Assembly (NCBI RefSeq): GCF_000346465.2
Contig: NC_034012.1
Span: 1,575,134 to 1,639,133, forward strand
Direction: 5' to 3'
Origin: Prunus persica
Lineage: Eukaryota > Streptophyta > Magnoliopsida > Rosales > Rosaceae
DNA: 64,000 nucleotides
Position 1 is the first letter of the stretch. The number at the start of each line of letters is the position of its first letter. Of the stretch, positions 32,467 to 45,020 are shown in pieces. The notes beneath the pieces were generated by a model that saw nothing but the letters and a program-made list of their open reading frames with translations, had not been told where the DNA came from and ran no database searches. A program made the translations under genes and the position numbers.

Positions 32467-32975
32467 ATAATTGAACCAAAATTGTGCCCACAATATAGTT
32501 ATGTTTGTTCACTATAGAATTCTTACAATCATGATGGGCCGGGCAAATCCTGGCTCAGACATATCCTTGAGAACAATTGGAACATTTTAAAACTTGTGAA
32601 CTCCAAAATTCAACCGATGACTTTGCATGCCCAGCCAATATGCTTCCATCTGAATTGATATTAAAAAAAAATCATAAATTAAGAAAAGGCCCATGGGATG
32701 ATATAAAAATCTAACAAAGCCTCTTACTATTAGTTTTACTTTTTTACAAAGGAACTAAATAAAAGCATTATTTGAAAGCAAAAGTTTTCACTTTTCTATA
32801 CCATTTTTCCCTTTAAAAAAAAGCCCTTCACAATTTCAACACAATACCAAGTTGAAAAAACTAATTACAATTGTATCATCACTCACTCAGCAATCATCAT
32901 CAACAATAAAATAACCACACTTTAATCAATCACAGTAATAAGTCTTCTTTCCCTTCATGCATTGCATTTGCATTG

Positions 32976-34389
32976 TCAAGAAGATGTATTGGGGCCCCGA
33001 CCCATATTTATTTCGGGTCCAGGTCCTTGCCATTCTTCCCCAGAAGATGGCACCACCATACCGGGACTGTATGCCGAAACCACAGCAGCATTCGGATTCC
33101 TCACTCCATAGTACACCTGCTGCTGGTGCTGGTTCACTCCATCAGAGACCACCCTAGCTGACACATCATATGGATCCAATCCCCCAACTGGCCTCAACCC
33201 TCCACCATATACTTGACCCATACCCGGTATCTGGTTATGATAACCCACCGGAATCTGACCCGGGTATTGCTGATGAACAAACTGACTCCGAACTGGAACC
33301 GGTTGGACCTGTACGTTTGCGGGTGGAACCGGACCCGGGTAATAATAAACGGGTACTGACCGAACAACATGACCCGGGTAATTAGGATCCGGAATGTAAT
33401 GCACACCGGGATTGGCTGAGAACCCCGTCGCTTGTGGTACCGGCAGCTCAATCGTCTCTGTAAAACCCTCCGAATGATTATCTTTCGTCTCCAGAACTTG
33501 ATTGGAGTCGGGTCGGGTCTTCACGGGTGGGAGACTCGGCATCGATGGAATTGAAGGCACAGACGACGTCGAGCAAAACGGCGAGGTAATAACCGGGGCA
33601 GGAGAACCCGGATCCGAAGCAGACACGTTGTCTTGCAATACGGTTCGGGGTTTCGGTTTGAACTCTCCGCGCGAGTGAGTCTCGTCGGAGTTGTCTAACC
33701 CGAACAGGTAGTCGGGCACTTCGGAGACAATCGAGGAAGCTTCGGAGCGGCCGCGCTCGAGCACTGAGGAATTAGACGCGCCGCTGTTGAGCGCGTCGAG
33801 GAACCAGAGCTCGCGTTTAGCCGAGCCGTCGAGCAGCGAGCTGATGCTGGAGGATCTCGAGTTAACTGTTGAGTCCTCGCCTTTAGGGAAGAGAAAGAGG
33901 CGGAGCCGAGCCGACTTGGGGTTTTGATTCTGTACTATGCGGTCGTACTCTTCTATCATGTTGTCCACGTCCTCGTCCGTCGTGACGGAAATCAAAGCGT
34001 CAAGGTCCTCGTTCGGCAGCTGGTACTTCACCGTCACGTTACTCAGTCCTGCAAATAATAAAAAATAACAAAAAAATTTACAATAAGGAAGAGGGCAAAA
34101 CAACTGAATTGCGATTTGACGGCGTCGTTTTAAGGAGTTTGCCTGAGAGTTTAGAGAGCTTGGTGAGGAGGGAAGAGAAACTGGCGGCACGGTGTACGGC
34201 AACTATTCGAGTATCGCCGCCGACGTAACGAAGCTGATTATCGTGTGGCCGTGGGAGAATCTTGCCGCCGAAGCTGCACATGAACCGTACACGTGTATTC
34301 AGATCGTGAGACGGGTAGTCGGAGCGTGGGGTGGACGAGACGGAGTCGGTGGCGGCAGAGTCCAGCTCGGAGGGGTGAAGTGACGTCAT
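32976..34389 (-). CDS. PB1-domain protein
   Basis: Two exons on the minus strand, 34143..34389 and 32976..34048, encode 439 residues. Residues about 30-125 form a PB1 (octicosapeptide/Phox/Bem1p) domain: [49 protein letters not shown], then after the splice [20 protein letters not shown] and [16 protein letters not shown], including the acidic OPCA-type stretch. The rest is low-complexity Ser/Pro/Gln/Tyr-rich sequence with a PGP/NP pattern ([19 protein letters not shown]), as in plant PB1 proteins of this type. PB1 domains mediate pairing between proteins; the partners are unknown. The intron uses a GC donor (TCAG/GCAAAC) and a normal AG acceptor; the nearby GT sites that I tested put a stop right after the join, whereas the GC site restores the conserved [12 protein letters not shown] continuity. 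The start codon at 34389 lies upstream of a conserved-looking acidic/Ser leader. Confidence 0.92.
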
Positions 34390-37300
34390 TCTCCGTTGAG
34401 CAATATTAACTTTGCCCTGCCCTGCCCTGCAACAAAAGTTATGAAGTTTTAAGGGTCAGCTTTGGCGTATCGAATTATACGCCGAGAATCCGAAATCGAC
34501 TTGAAGTTGCAGACCGTAAGGAATGTCTGCGTGTTGGAATTAGCGATTTGGGTGACTGTGATGGATGGCCGTCACAGACGCTTCCCTGACCTGACCCGAC
34601 TCTGGTTTCAGTTTGGGTTTTTGACCTTCTTTACTGGGCCCCCGCTTACTTTTTTTGGGTCAATTTTATTGATTTATTTTACTTAATTTAGCTAATTGAT
34701 TTCCGTAAAGTTATATATTAATCTTAGGTTATATGTAATGAGTATTATAATTATTGCCCAGTTGTCGTTGAAAATTGATATACCGCTGTCTGTCCCCGAG
34801 ACTCAGTCAGAAGCAGAGTAAAGTTTGCTTTTTGTTTAACTTTTATACTGCCATTATAAAAGTTTGTAAGATAAAAAAGCATGGAATCTTCAAAGGATCA
34901 ATCAATTCCAAGTCTTCAACGGAAAAATCAATACCATAATCATAAGTTTATTTCCAAGATCAAACTTGCTACATGCATAGGTTAATATTTTGCATAATTT
35001 TGGATCGAATCGATGATCGATGATTCGATATTTAAATGGATATTTAGAAGATGAATTGTGCTCTAAAGTTAAAACAAACAAACATCATCTTTTGTGCATT
35101 TTAAAAAGATAAAAAAATAAACAAGGCATAAAATTAGGAAAATGAAAGAGAGATAAATAGAAAGAGAATACTCACACTTTGTAATTATGGGGCTTGAAAG
35201 TTGAAATGATGATCCGTCCGTCCCTAATCTCCTCTGTAATAATTGAACCCCAGCCCAGCAAAAACCATTTGCTTTCAAAGAAAGGAGATTGAGAGACTTG
35301 CTGAAGAGGAGAGAGGAGAGATCAGAGTGCGGAGTTGGGTGAGCTGCTCAAATACAGATGGTTATTGCTTAAGTCGCAGGGCGAAGGAAGGTGTGGGCCC
35401 CGGTGGTGGTGGGTATTATGCTTGGTTTTGTGGGCCCATTTGGTCCTGTCTGATTGTGAGGTGCAACGTGGCTGTTTGTCACCATTTTGTCCTGGGTCCC
35501 AGGATACTTCTACCCTCACTCGCTTGCTTCCGTGATGCCCTCACTGTCCAATCATACGACAATTTGATATGCCGCATTTGTCCGCGAAATTGCGATCAAT
35601 GGGTCCTACCTTCTTTGTGCTTTTTGCTCTATTGTAAAATATTGATTTCCACGTGTGAAAGTTAAATACAGACAAATCTTTTTTTATTTATAATCTTTTC
35701 ATGGTCAGAGACTATTAGCTAGTTGGAAATGATTAAAGGGACGTTTATGGTAATATCCAACTTGGGCGGTGCTGGTTGTTGCTTACCCAAAAAAGAAGAA
35801 GGATTAAAAAAATACTGGAGAAAACTTTGGGCGGTGGATAACATCCTTTTAGAGACAGAGACATATTTTAGATTTTTTTTTTTAAATTGAATAAGGGGAG
35901 ATTTTTAAATTTTGAGTGCTGCATTGCATAACCTTCTCTTTCTCGGACCCCATAATAAGCATCATGCTTTAGCCTGTACACAAAACAAAGGGAATGGAAC
36001 AATAAATTGATGACCCACTTGCCAATCAAATCTTTTATTTTCCTAGGATCTTCCTTTTTTCCAATCTTGGTCCGCACTAGCAAAGGTTTGGTCTTTGGGT
36101 TGGGTTGGGTTGGGCTACCTTCTCTCACAACCAAAGTTTGCGACTTCTTCCCAAACCCTAATTTTTTCTACATGATATTGGACCCAAACCCTAAATAGAC
36201 CATAGCATTAGGCCGTACTTAAATGCCCAACTCAGTACATTCGATTTCCTAAAACTGGGTCTTTGGAGAAACTCTTAATCCAAGTCCGTACAGTCGATTT
36301 CTCTTCTATAACACACACTCCTAAATTCTAAACCAACTCTATTGTAGACTTCTTGGACACAAATCAAGTAAACAATTTACTTGTATTAGACTCACAAAAT
36401 ATTACAACAAATAACTCTCAAAGAAAAGACCAACACTTACAAACACTCTTTCTCACTTCACTCACACTTCTCACAAGAACTACTTAACTCTATCGATACA
36501 ATTATAGAGTTTGGGGTTGCACCAGGTTTTCAAGAGTTAACTATAATATTCTAATACAATATCTAGTTAGTCGGTCGGTGAACTACTTTTCCAGATTTTT
36601 CTATAATTGTCTAGTTCAAGTGTTGGCAATCTTCCATGGGCTGATCTTTATTTCCTTGGGCTGAGTTAAGTGATAGGCTGGTGTTGATTTTAACGTTGGT
36701 TACCCATTCTGCAACCAAAGCTTCGCCTGCAGTCTAGCCTAAGTTTTTATCTTTTCAAACTTTTTTTCAAAGTACTTTCGATTCGATTATCAACAATACG
36801 TTACGTATAAGGCACAAATTAAATAAATTTGGAAAAAAGCCGACTGTTTAATTGTTTGTTTGACTCAACTTTTGAAAAATCAACAAAGGGGGAGATTCTA
36901 TCACCACTAAAAAGGAAAGATTCCATTGAATAAAAGAGAATCAAGAAAGTTATGAAAAAGTAGGGAATTTTTTAAAAGCTGCTAAAGTATTTCAAACATA
37001 AATCAAACGTCTTAAATAGATATTAATGTACTTTTCAGATTGTTTAGGAAGTAATCCAAATTTAAGATTATTGTCTATATTTTCATTAACTATTCCAAAA
37101 AATTCCAAATCACACCAGCCAATTGAAAATGATGAAAGATAAACAATTTGTATTTTGTATGTGTGTGTTGGACTCTTTTATGTTTATTATTATTAATTTT
37201 TTTTTTTTGATAATCCCCAACTGTTGACGAAATAAAAGTCGTGATGCAAGCAATTCTTCAAGAATACAAATTGAAGCACTTTCAAACTCCTCCAAGCAAA

Positions 37301-38018
37301 CGAAAGTTTTTCGTCGCTTTGTCTTGCATCTGAGCGAAGCTAGTTGTTTTACAAGTCAATATCTTGGAAGATTCTTCTTTTATATATTCATTTCTGCAGC
37401 ACCTTCCCTGTTTCCATTCCTGGTTCTTGCGCCTCAGCTTTTAGCCATTGTCAATCTCATTCATCAATCACATCACAGCCAACTTCCACTTTTCTTTTTG
37501 GCTTTTAAATTCCACAGCCTGCTGTCATTTTTGCTTTCATATTCAGATTACTTCACACACAGTCTATCCACCCAACCCAATCTTCTCAAAAACACTACAG
37601 AATCTCATATCTCTTTTTCTGTCCACGTGGGCAATGATAAAAGCCTGCAATAATTTGTATATTTAATTCCTGCTTCTCTACAAGCATTGCCTTTGTATAT
37701 TGCTTGAACAAGTCAAAACCCCTGTCGTCCAGTTTCTTAATCATCTTTTATATTCTTCTTGATTCTGGAAACAGTGAAGGATATACTATTGAAAACCCGG
37801 TTGCATATTCAAGTCAGCCTTAGGAATCTACTCAGGTAAACAAGTGCATGCATACTGATTCTGAAACCCATTTTCATTTTTATCTTCTTCTTTTGCATCT
37901 TTGATTTGTTCCCTGTTTACCATTTTCAAAAAATAGTCATAAAGCAGTCAAATTTATAGTGTACGTAAAACTTATATAGAGAGTTTAATTCTGTGTTTCT
38001 CAAATATAGGGACTAGCC
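34390..38018. other. Divergent intergenic region, PB1 and ENT upstream sequences
   Basis: No coding gene is supported. The left end is the promoter and 5' UTR of the minus-strand PB1 gene. Near the right end a 5' UTR exon of the transporter gene probably ends at 37835 (CTACTCAG/GTAAAC) and is spliced to 38010 (ATATAG/GGACTAGCC), nine bases before its ATG. The central 34.7-37.3 kb is AT-rich and has no family that I recognise; a TTGGG run sits near 36095..36115. Confidence 0.5.
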
Positions 38019-40400
38019 ATGACAGAGGACAATGAAAGCAGGGCTTCAATTAAGCATGAGGTTTGTGCTGCTCAAAGCATTGAACTTTTCTTCATTAATT
38101 GATTTACCTGACCCTGAAATTTCTAATATCTCATGTAACAAGCAGGGACATTATAAAGCTATGGCGGTTTGTTGGTTTCTGGGGCTGGGCTCCCTTGTCG
38201 CTTGGAACAGTCTGCTGACTATAGGAGATTACTATTATAACTTGTTTCCAGCGGTAAGCGGCTACTTACTATACACTTCTGTTTTGTTTTAAGATTAAAG
38301 GACTGATCTTTATCATTTGAAGGATCTGGCGGGTGTCTAAGAACTTGTTCAGGTTCAAGGCCGAGTGCTTTGTTTGAACAGGATATATTGTAATTCAGTT
38401 ATAAATTGTAAATCAATTAGGCTTCTAGTCAGGTTATCATTGCCCTTTTGAAATTGCAGGGCAACAAAAAAAATTGGACTTTTAGTAGTGGGAACCTCTG
38501 TTCCATTAATGAAAGTCTCTGATAAAAGTCTGATGAACATTTCTCTTTTATAGAGTTACCACCCGTCGCGGGTTCTTACCCTTGTTTATCAACCATTTGC
38601 ACTTATTACTATGGTAACACTAGCATACCATGAAGCAAAGTTGAACACCAGGAAGAGGAACTTAATTGGATATGCTCTCTTCTTCCTTGGGACCTTGATG
38701 CTAATAGTGGTAAGTAACGCCTATGTACATACTCTATTTTTGCGCCCCTTTCTACTCCATGTTCTTAACTTCATTTTCACCTTTGTAATAGGTGGATTTA
38801 GCTACGTCTGGGAGTGGAGCAATTGGACCCTATATTGGTATATGTGCATGTGTTGGTGCATTTGGGGTTGCAGATGCCCATGTTCAAGGTGGAATGGTCG
38901 GAGACCTGTCTTTTATGCATCCTGAATTCATCCAGGTTGGTCTTCTTCTCAGAGCTCTTCAATGCTTGAGACCACTTTTGTTATCGTTTGTAACATTAAC
39001 CTTACAGTTTCCTATCTTAGTGAGTGCTGTTTTTATGTTCTGCTTCTGCAGTCCTTCTTTGCTGGCTTGGCTGCATCAGGTGCTCTAACCTCTGGCATGA
39101 GGCTGATGACAAAAGCTGCCTTCGAGAAGTATCACAATGGTCTTCGTAAGGGGGCGAGTATGTGAATTTTCTTTACTAATAGACAAATTGGTGGTTGATT
39201 TTCATATACCTGTTGTTGTATTGTGGTTAAAAGTGTCAAAGCCGAAAATGTGGACTTGAGGTATATAGAAGTAACGTTTCAAGTTCTTTATCTGATCAGC
39301 TGCTTTCTGAAGCTAGAGTCATACTTTCTAATTGACTTTAAGTACTTCGATCAATGACAATTTGTTGTATGATTGGTCTTTTGCAGTGATGTTCCTTGCA
39401 ATTTCCACACTCATCGAGTTTCTGTGTATTCTTCTATATGCAATTTACTTCCCTAGATTGCCTATAGTAAAGTACTACCGCTCAAAGGCAGCCTCAGAAG
39501 GCTCTAAAACTGTATCCGCTGATCTTGCTGCTGCTGGCATCCAAACACAAGCAGACATAGAAGTATTGAAACTTTCTTTAATTTGATGATCTATGTTCTT
39601 GAGGATATGGTCAGATGTCTAATTACTAACAAGCTTTCTAAAATTTTCACAGGTCTCAAATGATACTAAAATACTTCCAACTCGACTGAGCACTAAGCAA
39701 TTGTTCATGCAGAATATAGATTATGCACTTGACTTGTTTCTGATATATGTGCTGACATTATCAATCTTCCCCGGCTTCATATTTGAAAATACCGGAAAAC
39801 ACCAGTTGGGCACATGGTAAGTTTCAATCCTTTTGTCTCTTAAATGCTTGTTTTCTGAGTATGGCCCACAATCTCATGTATTACTAATTCCTCTTGTAAA
39901 TTACAAAATAAGAACTTTGTGTTGGTTGCCTGGTGAACTCAAAGGTATCCACTTGTTCTGGTGGCAATGTACAATGTGTTGGATTTGATATCAAGATACA
40001 TACCCCTTGTGAAATGCCTGAAGATCGAATCCAGAAAGGGCCTCATGATTACAATTCTATCGCGTTTCCTGTTCGTTCCAGCATACTACTTCACCGGAAA
40101 ATACGGCGACCAGGGATGGATGATCTTGCTCACATCAGTCTTAGGATTAACAAATGGTTATCTCACTGTATGTGTCATGACAGTGGCACCCAAGGGTTAC
40201 AAGGTTGGTCAACATGGTTCTAAATATAAAGTTATTTTTACTGTTTTCTGATGAAAGTTAATTAATGTCTTGGGTTCGTTGATTTTCAGGGACCTGAGCA
40301 AAATGCCTTGGGAAATATACTTGTGTTGTGTCTTTTGTGCGGCATATTTGCAGGAGTTTCCCTTGACTGGTTATGGCTCATTGGCAAGAGCAAATTTTAA
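38019..40400 (+). CDS. Equilibrative nucleoside transporter (ENT family)
   Basis: Nine coding exons join in frame: 38019..38060, 38146..38253, 38554..38709, 38792..38935, 39052..39157, 39387..39562, 39653..39816, 39945..40203 and 40290..40400, giving 421 residues, the usual length of plant ENTs. Family motifs are present: LGLGSLVAWNSLLTIGDYYY in the first membrane segment, YHPSRVLTLVYQPFAL, FGVADAHVQGGMVGDLSFMH, FFAGLAASGALTSGMRLMTK, a long cytosolic loop (about 225-265), and FPGFIFENTGKHQLGTWYPL, VAMYNVLDLISRYIPL, SRFLFVPAYYFTGKYG, LGLTNGYLTVCVMTVAPKGY, GPEQNALGNILVLCLLCGIF. About eleven hydrophobic segments are visible. Plant ENTs of this group import nucleosides at the plasma membrane, usually coupled to protons; closest in feel to ENT3/6/7. 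A 5' UTR intron is likely. All introns are GT-AG. Confidence 0.95.
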
Positions 40401-40610
40401 GGAGCCGAAGTGTGATCACCAAGAAATAAAGTTGCTCTAGTTTGAATGCTAATTTCATGATCGGCTGAATTGAAGACCAAATAGGAACTACTTCTCGCAA
40501 CCTTGTAAATTATTGGTTTTCTTTCTTGAATTAAGATTATAGAAGAAGATTAATCTCTTGATCTTGAACCACACTCTGAGCCTCAGGCTCAGCCTCACTT
40601 AAACCCCAGC

Positions 40611-41898
40611 ATGTTGAATCTTGATGATCTCTCCGACCTTGTATTGATAGAAATCATTTGTCGACTTCCCCTTGCATCTGCAGCTCAATGTATGTGTGTG
40701 TCCAAACGTTGGTTCAGTCTAGTTTCTTCTAATCCTTATTTCGTTCACTGTTTTCTATGCGTACAAAGTGATAACCAAAAGCCCATCCTACGCATTCTTA
40801 TCTTCACGAATCCAAGGCAACCAAGGACATTCTTTGTGACGCCCTCCTCTAGTCCTTTTGAGTACACGCAACATAATTTTAATTTCCTCCCTTGTTTTCA
40901 GGGGCCTATCAACACACCAGAGTATGAACCAATTGTGGTAGGAGCGTATGACCACCTAGTTTTATGCTGCGCAACCATGTGTTTTCAATGTGATTACTAC
41001 ATTTGCAATCCATACATCAGGCAATGGGATGCTCTTCCTCCCGCTCCTCCATGCCACCAGGAAGTAAGAGTGGGATTCATCTGCGAACCCTACTACTACT
41101 ATAATTATAAGAAGCAGCAACGTGAGGAGGAAGACCACCGAAAAGAAGAAGTAAAAGAAGAAGTGATGCATATCCGGCTTAATGTTGAGTACAGGTACAA
41201 GGTTGTGCGAATAATTCCTCAGTGTCCAGAGAATTCCTTCGAGTTCAACATGGAAATGCTCTCCTCCGAGACTGGTAGACGGACAGAGTCAGTTGTATGG
41301 AATGCTCTACTGGTGGAGCTCTAGTGATGGCTTTGTTATTGGTTTGGACCCCTACTCCAACGACAGCTCCAACTCGGCTAAATATTGTTTCCATTTCATC
41401 GATGAACCTCAAGATGAGTTGGAGTCGGAGTATGGAAGAACATTTGATTTCATGGGTGTGTCTAGTAGAGGGCGTTTGCGAATGTGCCAGTACTCCCCCG
41501 CGTGTGTTGGTGATACCGATGGGGATGTGAGTGTTTGGGAGTTGAAAGATGACCACCAGATGGACAAGGAAATGGACACGGACGACGTTGCATCTGCATG
41601 CAATGACAATAGCAGATGGTGTTTGGTAGGCAGAGTTACCCTGTTACATATGCTTCCGGAAAACCAGTTTATGATAACAAGGAAATATCATAGCAAATGG
41701 CTTAACACAGTTATGGTGCTCGCTTTCCACCCAAATGATGATGATATCTTGTATTTAGAGTTTTCTCAACAAATCATCATGTCTTCCCCTTGGTGTTCCC
41801 GTGGTGGCCGACACCAATACTTACTCGAGACACAAACCAGCGGCCTCCTCCTCCTCCTTGAATTCCCATGTGCGCCGTATAACCACTTATACTACTAG
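40611..41898 (+). pseudogene. F-box gene copy 1, frameshifted
   Basis: It starts with a good F-box (MLNLDDLSDLVLIEIICRLP, then VSKRWFSLVSSNPYF) and continues as a plant F-box-associated protein (LPCFQGPINTPEYEPIVVGA, ICNPYIRQWDALPPAP, VGFICEPYYYY). The first frame ends at 41324 after TESVVWNALLVEL, but the expected next block (YGMLYWWSSSDGFVIGLDPY) is in the +1 frame from about 41293 and runs to 41898. One small indel near 41285-41293 therefore splits the gene. The tail after DDDILYLEFSQQIIM is also frameshifted or deleted relative to copy 2. F-box proteins are substrate receptors of SCF ubiquitin ligases; this copy probably no longer makes a complete one unless the indel is a sequence error. 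Confidence 0.85.
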
Positions 41899-42983
41899 TA
41901 CTACTGGAACCAGACGAGCCATCAAGTGAATGTTGCAAAAAAAGAAAAGAGAAGCTGGCCATTGCTTGTGCTTCCTCAATCCTCCACCGAAAAACAATGC
42001 TAGCGCACTCCATGCATGCAAGGCAGCTAGCAACTAATTCGAAAGGTTTCGAAGCTAGCCGATGAGGCAAGAGAAAAAAAGTTGCAACGTCCCTAATTTG
42101 GTCTGAATTTGATGTTCATAGTTAATATTATATACGTCCCATTCGGATTGCTACTAGTTAGGCTAGTTTAATTAATACTTGATTGCCACTTGTAAGTTGT
42201 ATGTAAATGTAAGTGTGTGTTCTCGTCTTGATTAGATTTATGTTATGTTAGTACGTGTATATATAGTATACTTGATTTTATAATGGAGGTTGCAATGAAA
42301 ACCAATTCTAATTCAATAACAGAGATTTGCCTAATATTAGAAACTCAATCACAGTTGAGGAGATTTTTTTTTGTTCCTTCTCTGATTGGCCTAACTAATT
42401 TTGTGGGGATGGAAATCTAAAGGCAACTGATTAGATCATCTCAATCACAGTTGACCAATGTCAAAGACCCTATTACATGCTTTCTCTATATCTCCTCCTC
42501 AGGTGCATTCCTGAAAAAACTAATCAAATTTAGGCACCCTTACCTTTCGGATTCCCCACCAATTTACTTTAGTGCTGCCTTGTTGTTGTAAAATATGAAT
42601 TTGTACCTTGCCTTCTCTCCACTCCAACTTTATCAATGCATGGTTACGTGAAGCAATAGTTTCTTATGTTCCAAAGGATTAATGGCCCTGGTTTGAGGTT
42701 TTAAATTCATAACTTAGCCATTAATAAACTTTTCCACATGCAAACCTTTGCCTTCCTTTTGTTCTGCAAACCTTATCCCCCTACTTTCAAGCAATTTCAG
42801 ATTGTACATATGTAACGTTGATACTACATTGAATTTTACTTCTTCAATCTTGTAATCTTTTTCTCTACGAAATAATTCATTTCTTCCTCTCAATTTTACT
42901 CTCAGCATTTTTTAACAGTGTGCTGCATTCATGCAGATGTCAATTAGAATATATAGTTTTTAAGAAAAGTAACTGCCGGGAAA
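41899..42983. other. Intergenic region between F-box copy 1 and the RNase H gene
   Basis: No gene is seen. It is AT-rich, with a likely 3' UTR of the F-box copy in the first 350 bases. No repeat that I recognise. Confidence 0.45.
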
Positions 42984-43586
42984 ATGTTAGCCTTCACTAA
43001 GATTTTGAGGTTTGAGAAATTAATACAAAACCCGGTTTGTCTGTTCCGGAGTTTGCACAAGGCCCCAATTCCAGTGACATGGGAAAAACCCAAAATTGGC
43101 TGGACAAAACTGAACTTTGATGGATCTTCTAAAGGCAAAGCAGGAAAAGCCAGCATTGGAGGGCTATTTAGAAATCACAAGGCTGACTTCTTACTTGGCT
43201 ATGCTGAACCTATAGGAAGAGCCAATAGCATTATTGCAGAACTGGCTGCACTCAGAAGAGGCCTTGAATTGGTATTGGAAAATGGTTGGAGCGATGTGTG
43301 GCTCGAAGGGGATGCAAAGACGTTGCTTCAAATCATCGCGCAAAGGAGACAGATTCGATGTGCAGAAGCGCAAAGGCATATTAGTCACATAAACTTGATC
43401 ATACCAGAGATCAACAACTGCATCTTGACCCATATTTACAGAGAAGGCAACAGAGCGGCTGATAAGTTTGCTCAAATGGGACATTTGTGTGGAAAGCCTC
43501 AAGTTTGGCAACACATTCCTCCTAATCAAGTTTTATCCATCATGCATGAAGATGCCGAGGGTAAGATTGTTTTTCGTAAAATATAA
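42984..43586 (+). CDS. RNase H-like (RVT_3-type) domain protein
   Basis: A single exon of 200 residues that starts at ATG 42984. After an about 30-residue leader it has WTKLNFDGSSKGKAGKASIG (first catalytic Asp), AELAALRRGLELVLENGWSD (Glu), VWLEGDAKTLLQII (second Asp) and HIYREGNRAADKFAQMG (the last catalytic Asp region), so the D-E-D-D set of the RNase H fold is intact. Such stand-alone domains in plants resemble the C-terminal RNase H of LINE retrotransposons and may be domesticated or residual; no reverse transcriptase is nearby. The leader MLAFTKILRFEKLIQNPVCL is basic and amphipathic and could be an organelle signal, but this is only a guess. A scrap of a second copy lies at 46425..46498, so the gene was part of the F-box tandem duplication. 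Confidence 0.75.
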   Translation: MLAFTKILRFEKLIQNPVCLFRSLHKAPIPVTWEKPKIGWTKLNFDGSSKGKAGKASIGGLFRNHKADFLLGYAEPIGRANSIIAELAALRRGLELVLENGWSDVWLEGDAKTLLQIIAQRRQIRCAEAQRHISHINLIIPEINNCILTHIYREGNRAADKFAQMGHLCGKPQVWQHIPPNQVLSIMHEDAEGKIVFRKI

Positions 43587-45020
43587 GATTTTAGTTGTTG
43601 CTCTTGATCATTGTAATTCTTTGATGCACATAAGTTTGTAATTTAGGCAATTGCTGTAAATGAAATCTTAGTTTACAAAGGGTCTGATGGTAAAGTCCAT
43701 AACCACTTGTTGTAAGAATCTGGTTTGAAATTAGGTTGTTGGCTTGTAATTTGAAAGCATCTATTTCACCTATAACTGGCAGGTAGGATGTGAGAATTAT
43801 ACATCAGAGTTTCAAGATTGGACCTAGTCGTCATTAGTGGGTTTTACTTAAATATCTCAAACTAATTAATGAAACAATGATAAGACTAAATCTAATCATG
43901 ATAGTAAAAGAAAATAACAGAGCAGAGGTTTGGGGTTAGTTTAATACAGGTGGTGGAGATGTGTAGTACAACAAGTTTTCAGTACCTTAAACAGTACAGG
44001 TAGAAGAGAGCAGCAAGTAACAGAGTTGAGGTTAGAAAGTGAAATGGTAGTACAAGGTCAAGATTCAATACAACAACAACAACTTGGTCTTGGTGTACTG
44101 CATTCTTTCATGTCATCTGTTGCCACAGACAATATATATTTAGTACTTAAGGGTGGCTCAAAATCAATCATGCAGATGCAGATTATGAGAGCAGTGGAGG
44201 TTCCAGATTGAAGAAACATCATTGAGTGCAGCGTTGATGAATTGAAATTCTTTCGAAATTTCATCAGCGCTGCACCCAATTATGTTTCTATCCAATTTTG
44301 GCAAAGTACTGGCTGGCTTCTCTGGTCTTCTTCTTTCTTTTAGCCCTTTTTCTTGTTGCGCAGCACATTTCAAAGGGCCAGGATCAGCAGCCTGCAGAGG
44401 TTTGGATTTTTCTTTTTTCCAACCCAATTTTCTCCTCAATTCCCAAAATGCTAATTTTATTGTTTTCCTTTGCTTTTGACTTTTGAGGAGAGTTAACCAT
44501 CCTTACAAATAGCCCAAATAAAAATTCAAATTGGGTGAAATAAAATTGTCTTTATTTGTTTACTATGTGTATAATGATCTATGATTGATGGGATGTCATT
44601 GTTCAATATCACGGTGACCGTGACAATATCGTTGTGGCAAAAATTTGTGTTACTAAGTTTATATTCAGAATTAAAAAGTGTGGTAAAAATGCTTATGTTG
44701 AATAATGTTCACTCATAATGTGCCACGACTACCTTCTTTTTTTTATTTGATCGATTGACTACCTCCTATTGTATCAGCTTCTTCTTGATCTCTTCATTGA
44801 CTTGAAGCAAGTTCCCAAAACAATATTTTTTTTCTTTTCTTTTTTCGCTGCGAGTTGGGCTGAAATGATGTTGTAAATTGCGGTGTGGGGTTGGCTGGGC
44901 TCAGAAATCTAATGTGGAAATTATTTTCTTTTTCGGGGTAAGGTTTGGCAGGCCCATAAAGCACTTCAATTGTTACAGTCCATTTCTGGCCCAGAAAGCA
45001 TAACAATACTGACTCTGTCC
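43587..45020. other. Intergenic region between RNase H gene and F-box copy 2
   Basis: No recognised gene. The frames at 44164..44439 (minus) and 44282..44479 (plus) overlap each other and have no family resemblance. Contains the left boundary of the second duplicated unit at about 44960. Confidence 0.4.

Noticed and set aside
33170..34383. Plus-strand frames over the PB1 gene (for example 33170..33385 and 34192..34383)
   Set aside because: Shadows of the minus-strand PB1 gene, which has clear domain and splice support.
35243..35665. 140-codon plus-strand frame in the 34.4-38 kb gap
   Set aside because: No family resemblance, an overlapping open frame in another phase and no splice partners.
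44164..44479. Overlapping opposite-strand frames between the RNase H gene and F-box copy 2
   Set aside because: They are complementary to each other, neither has a domain, and both are short.
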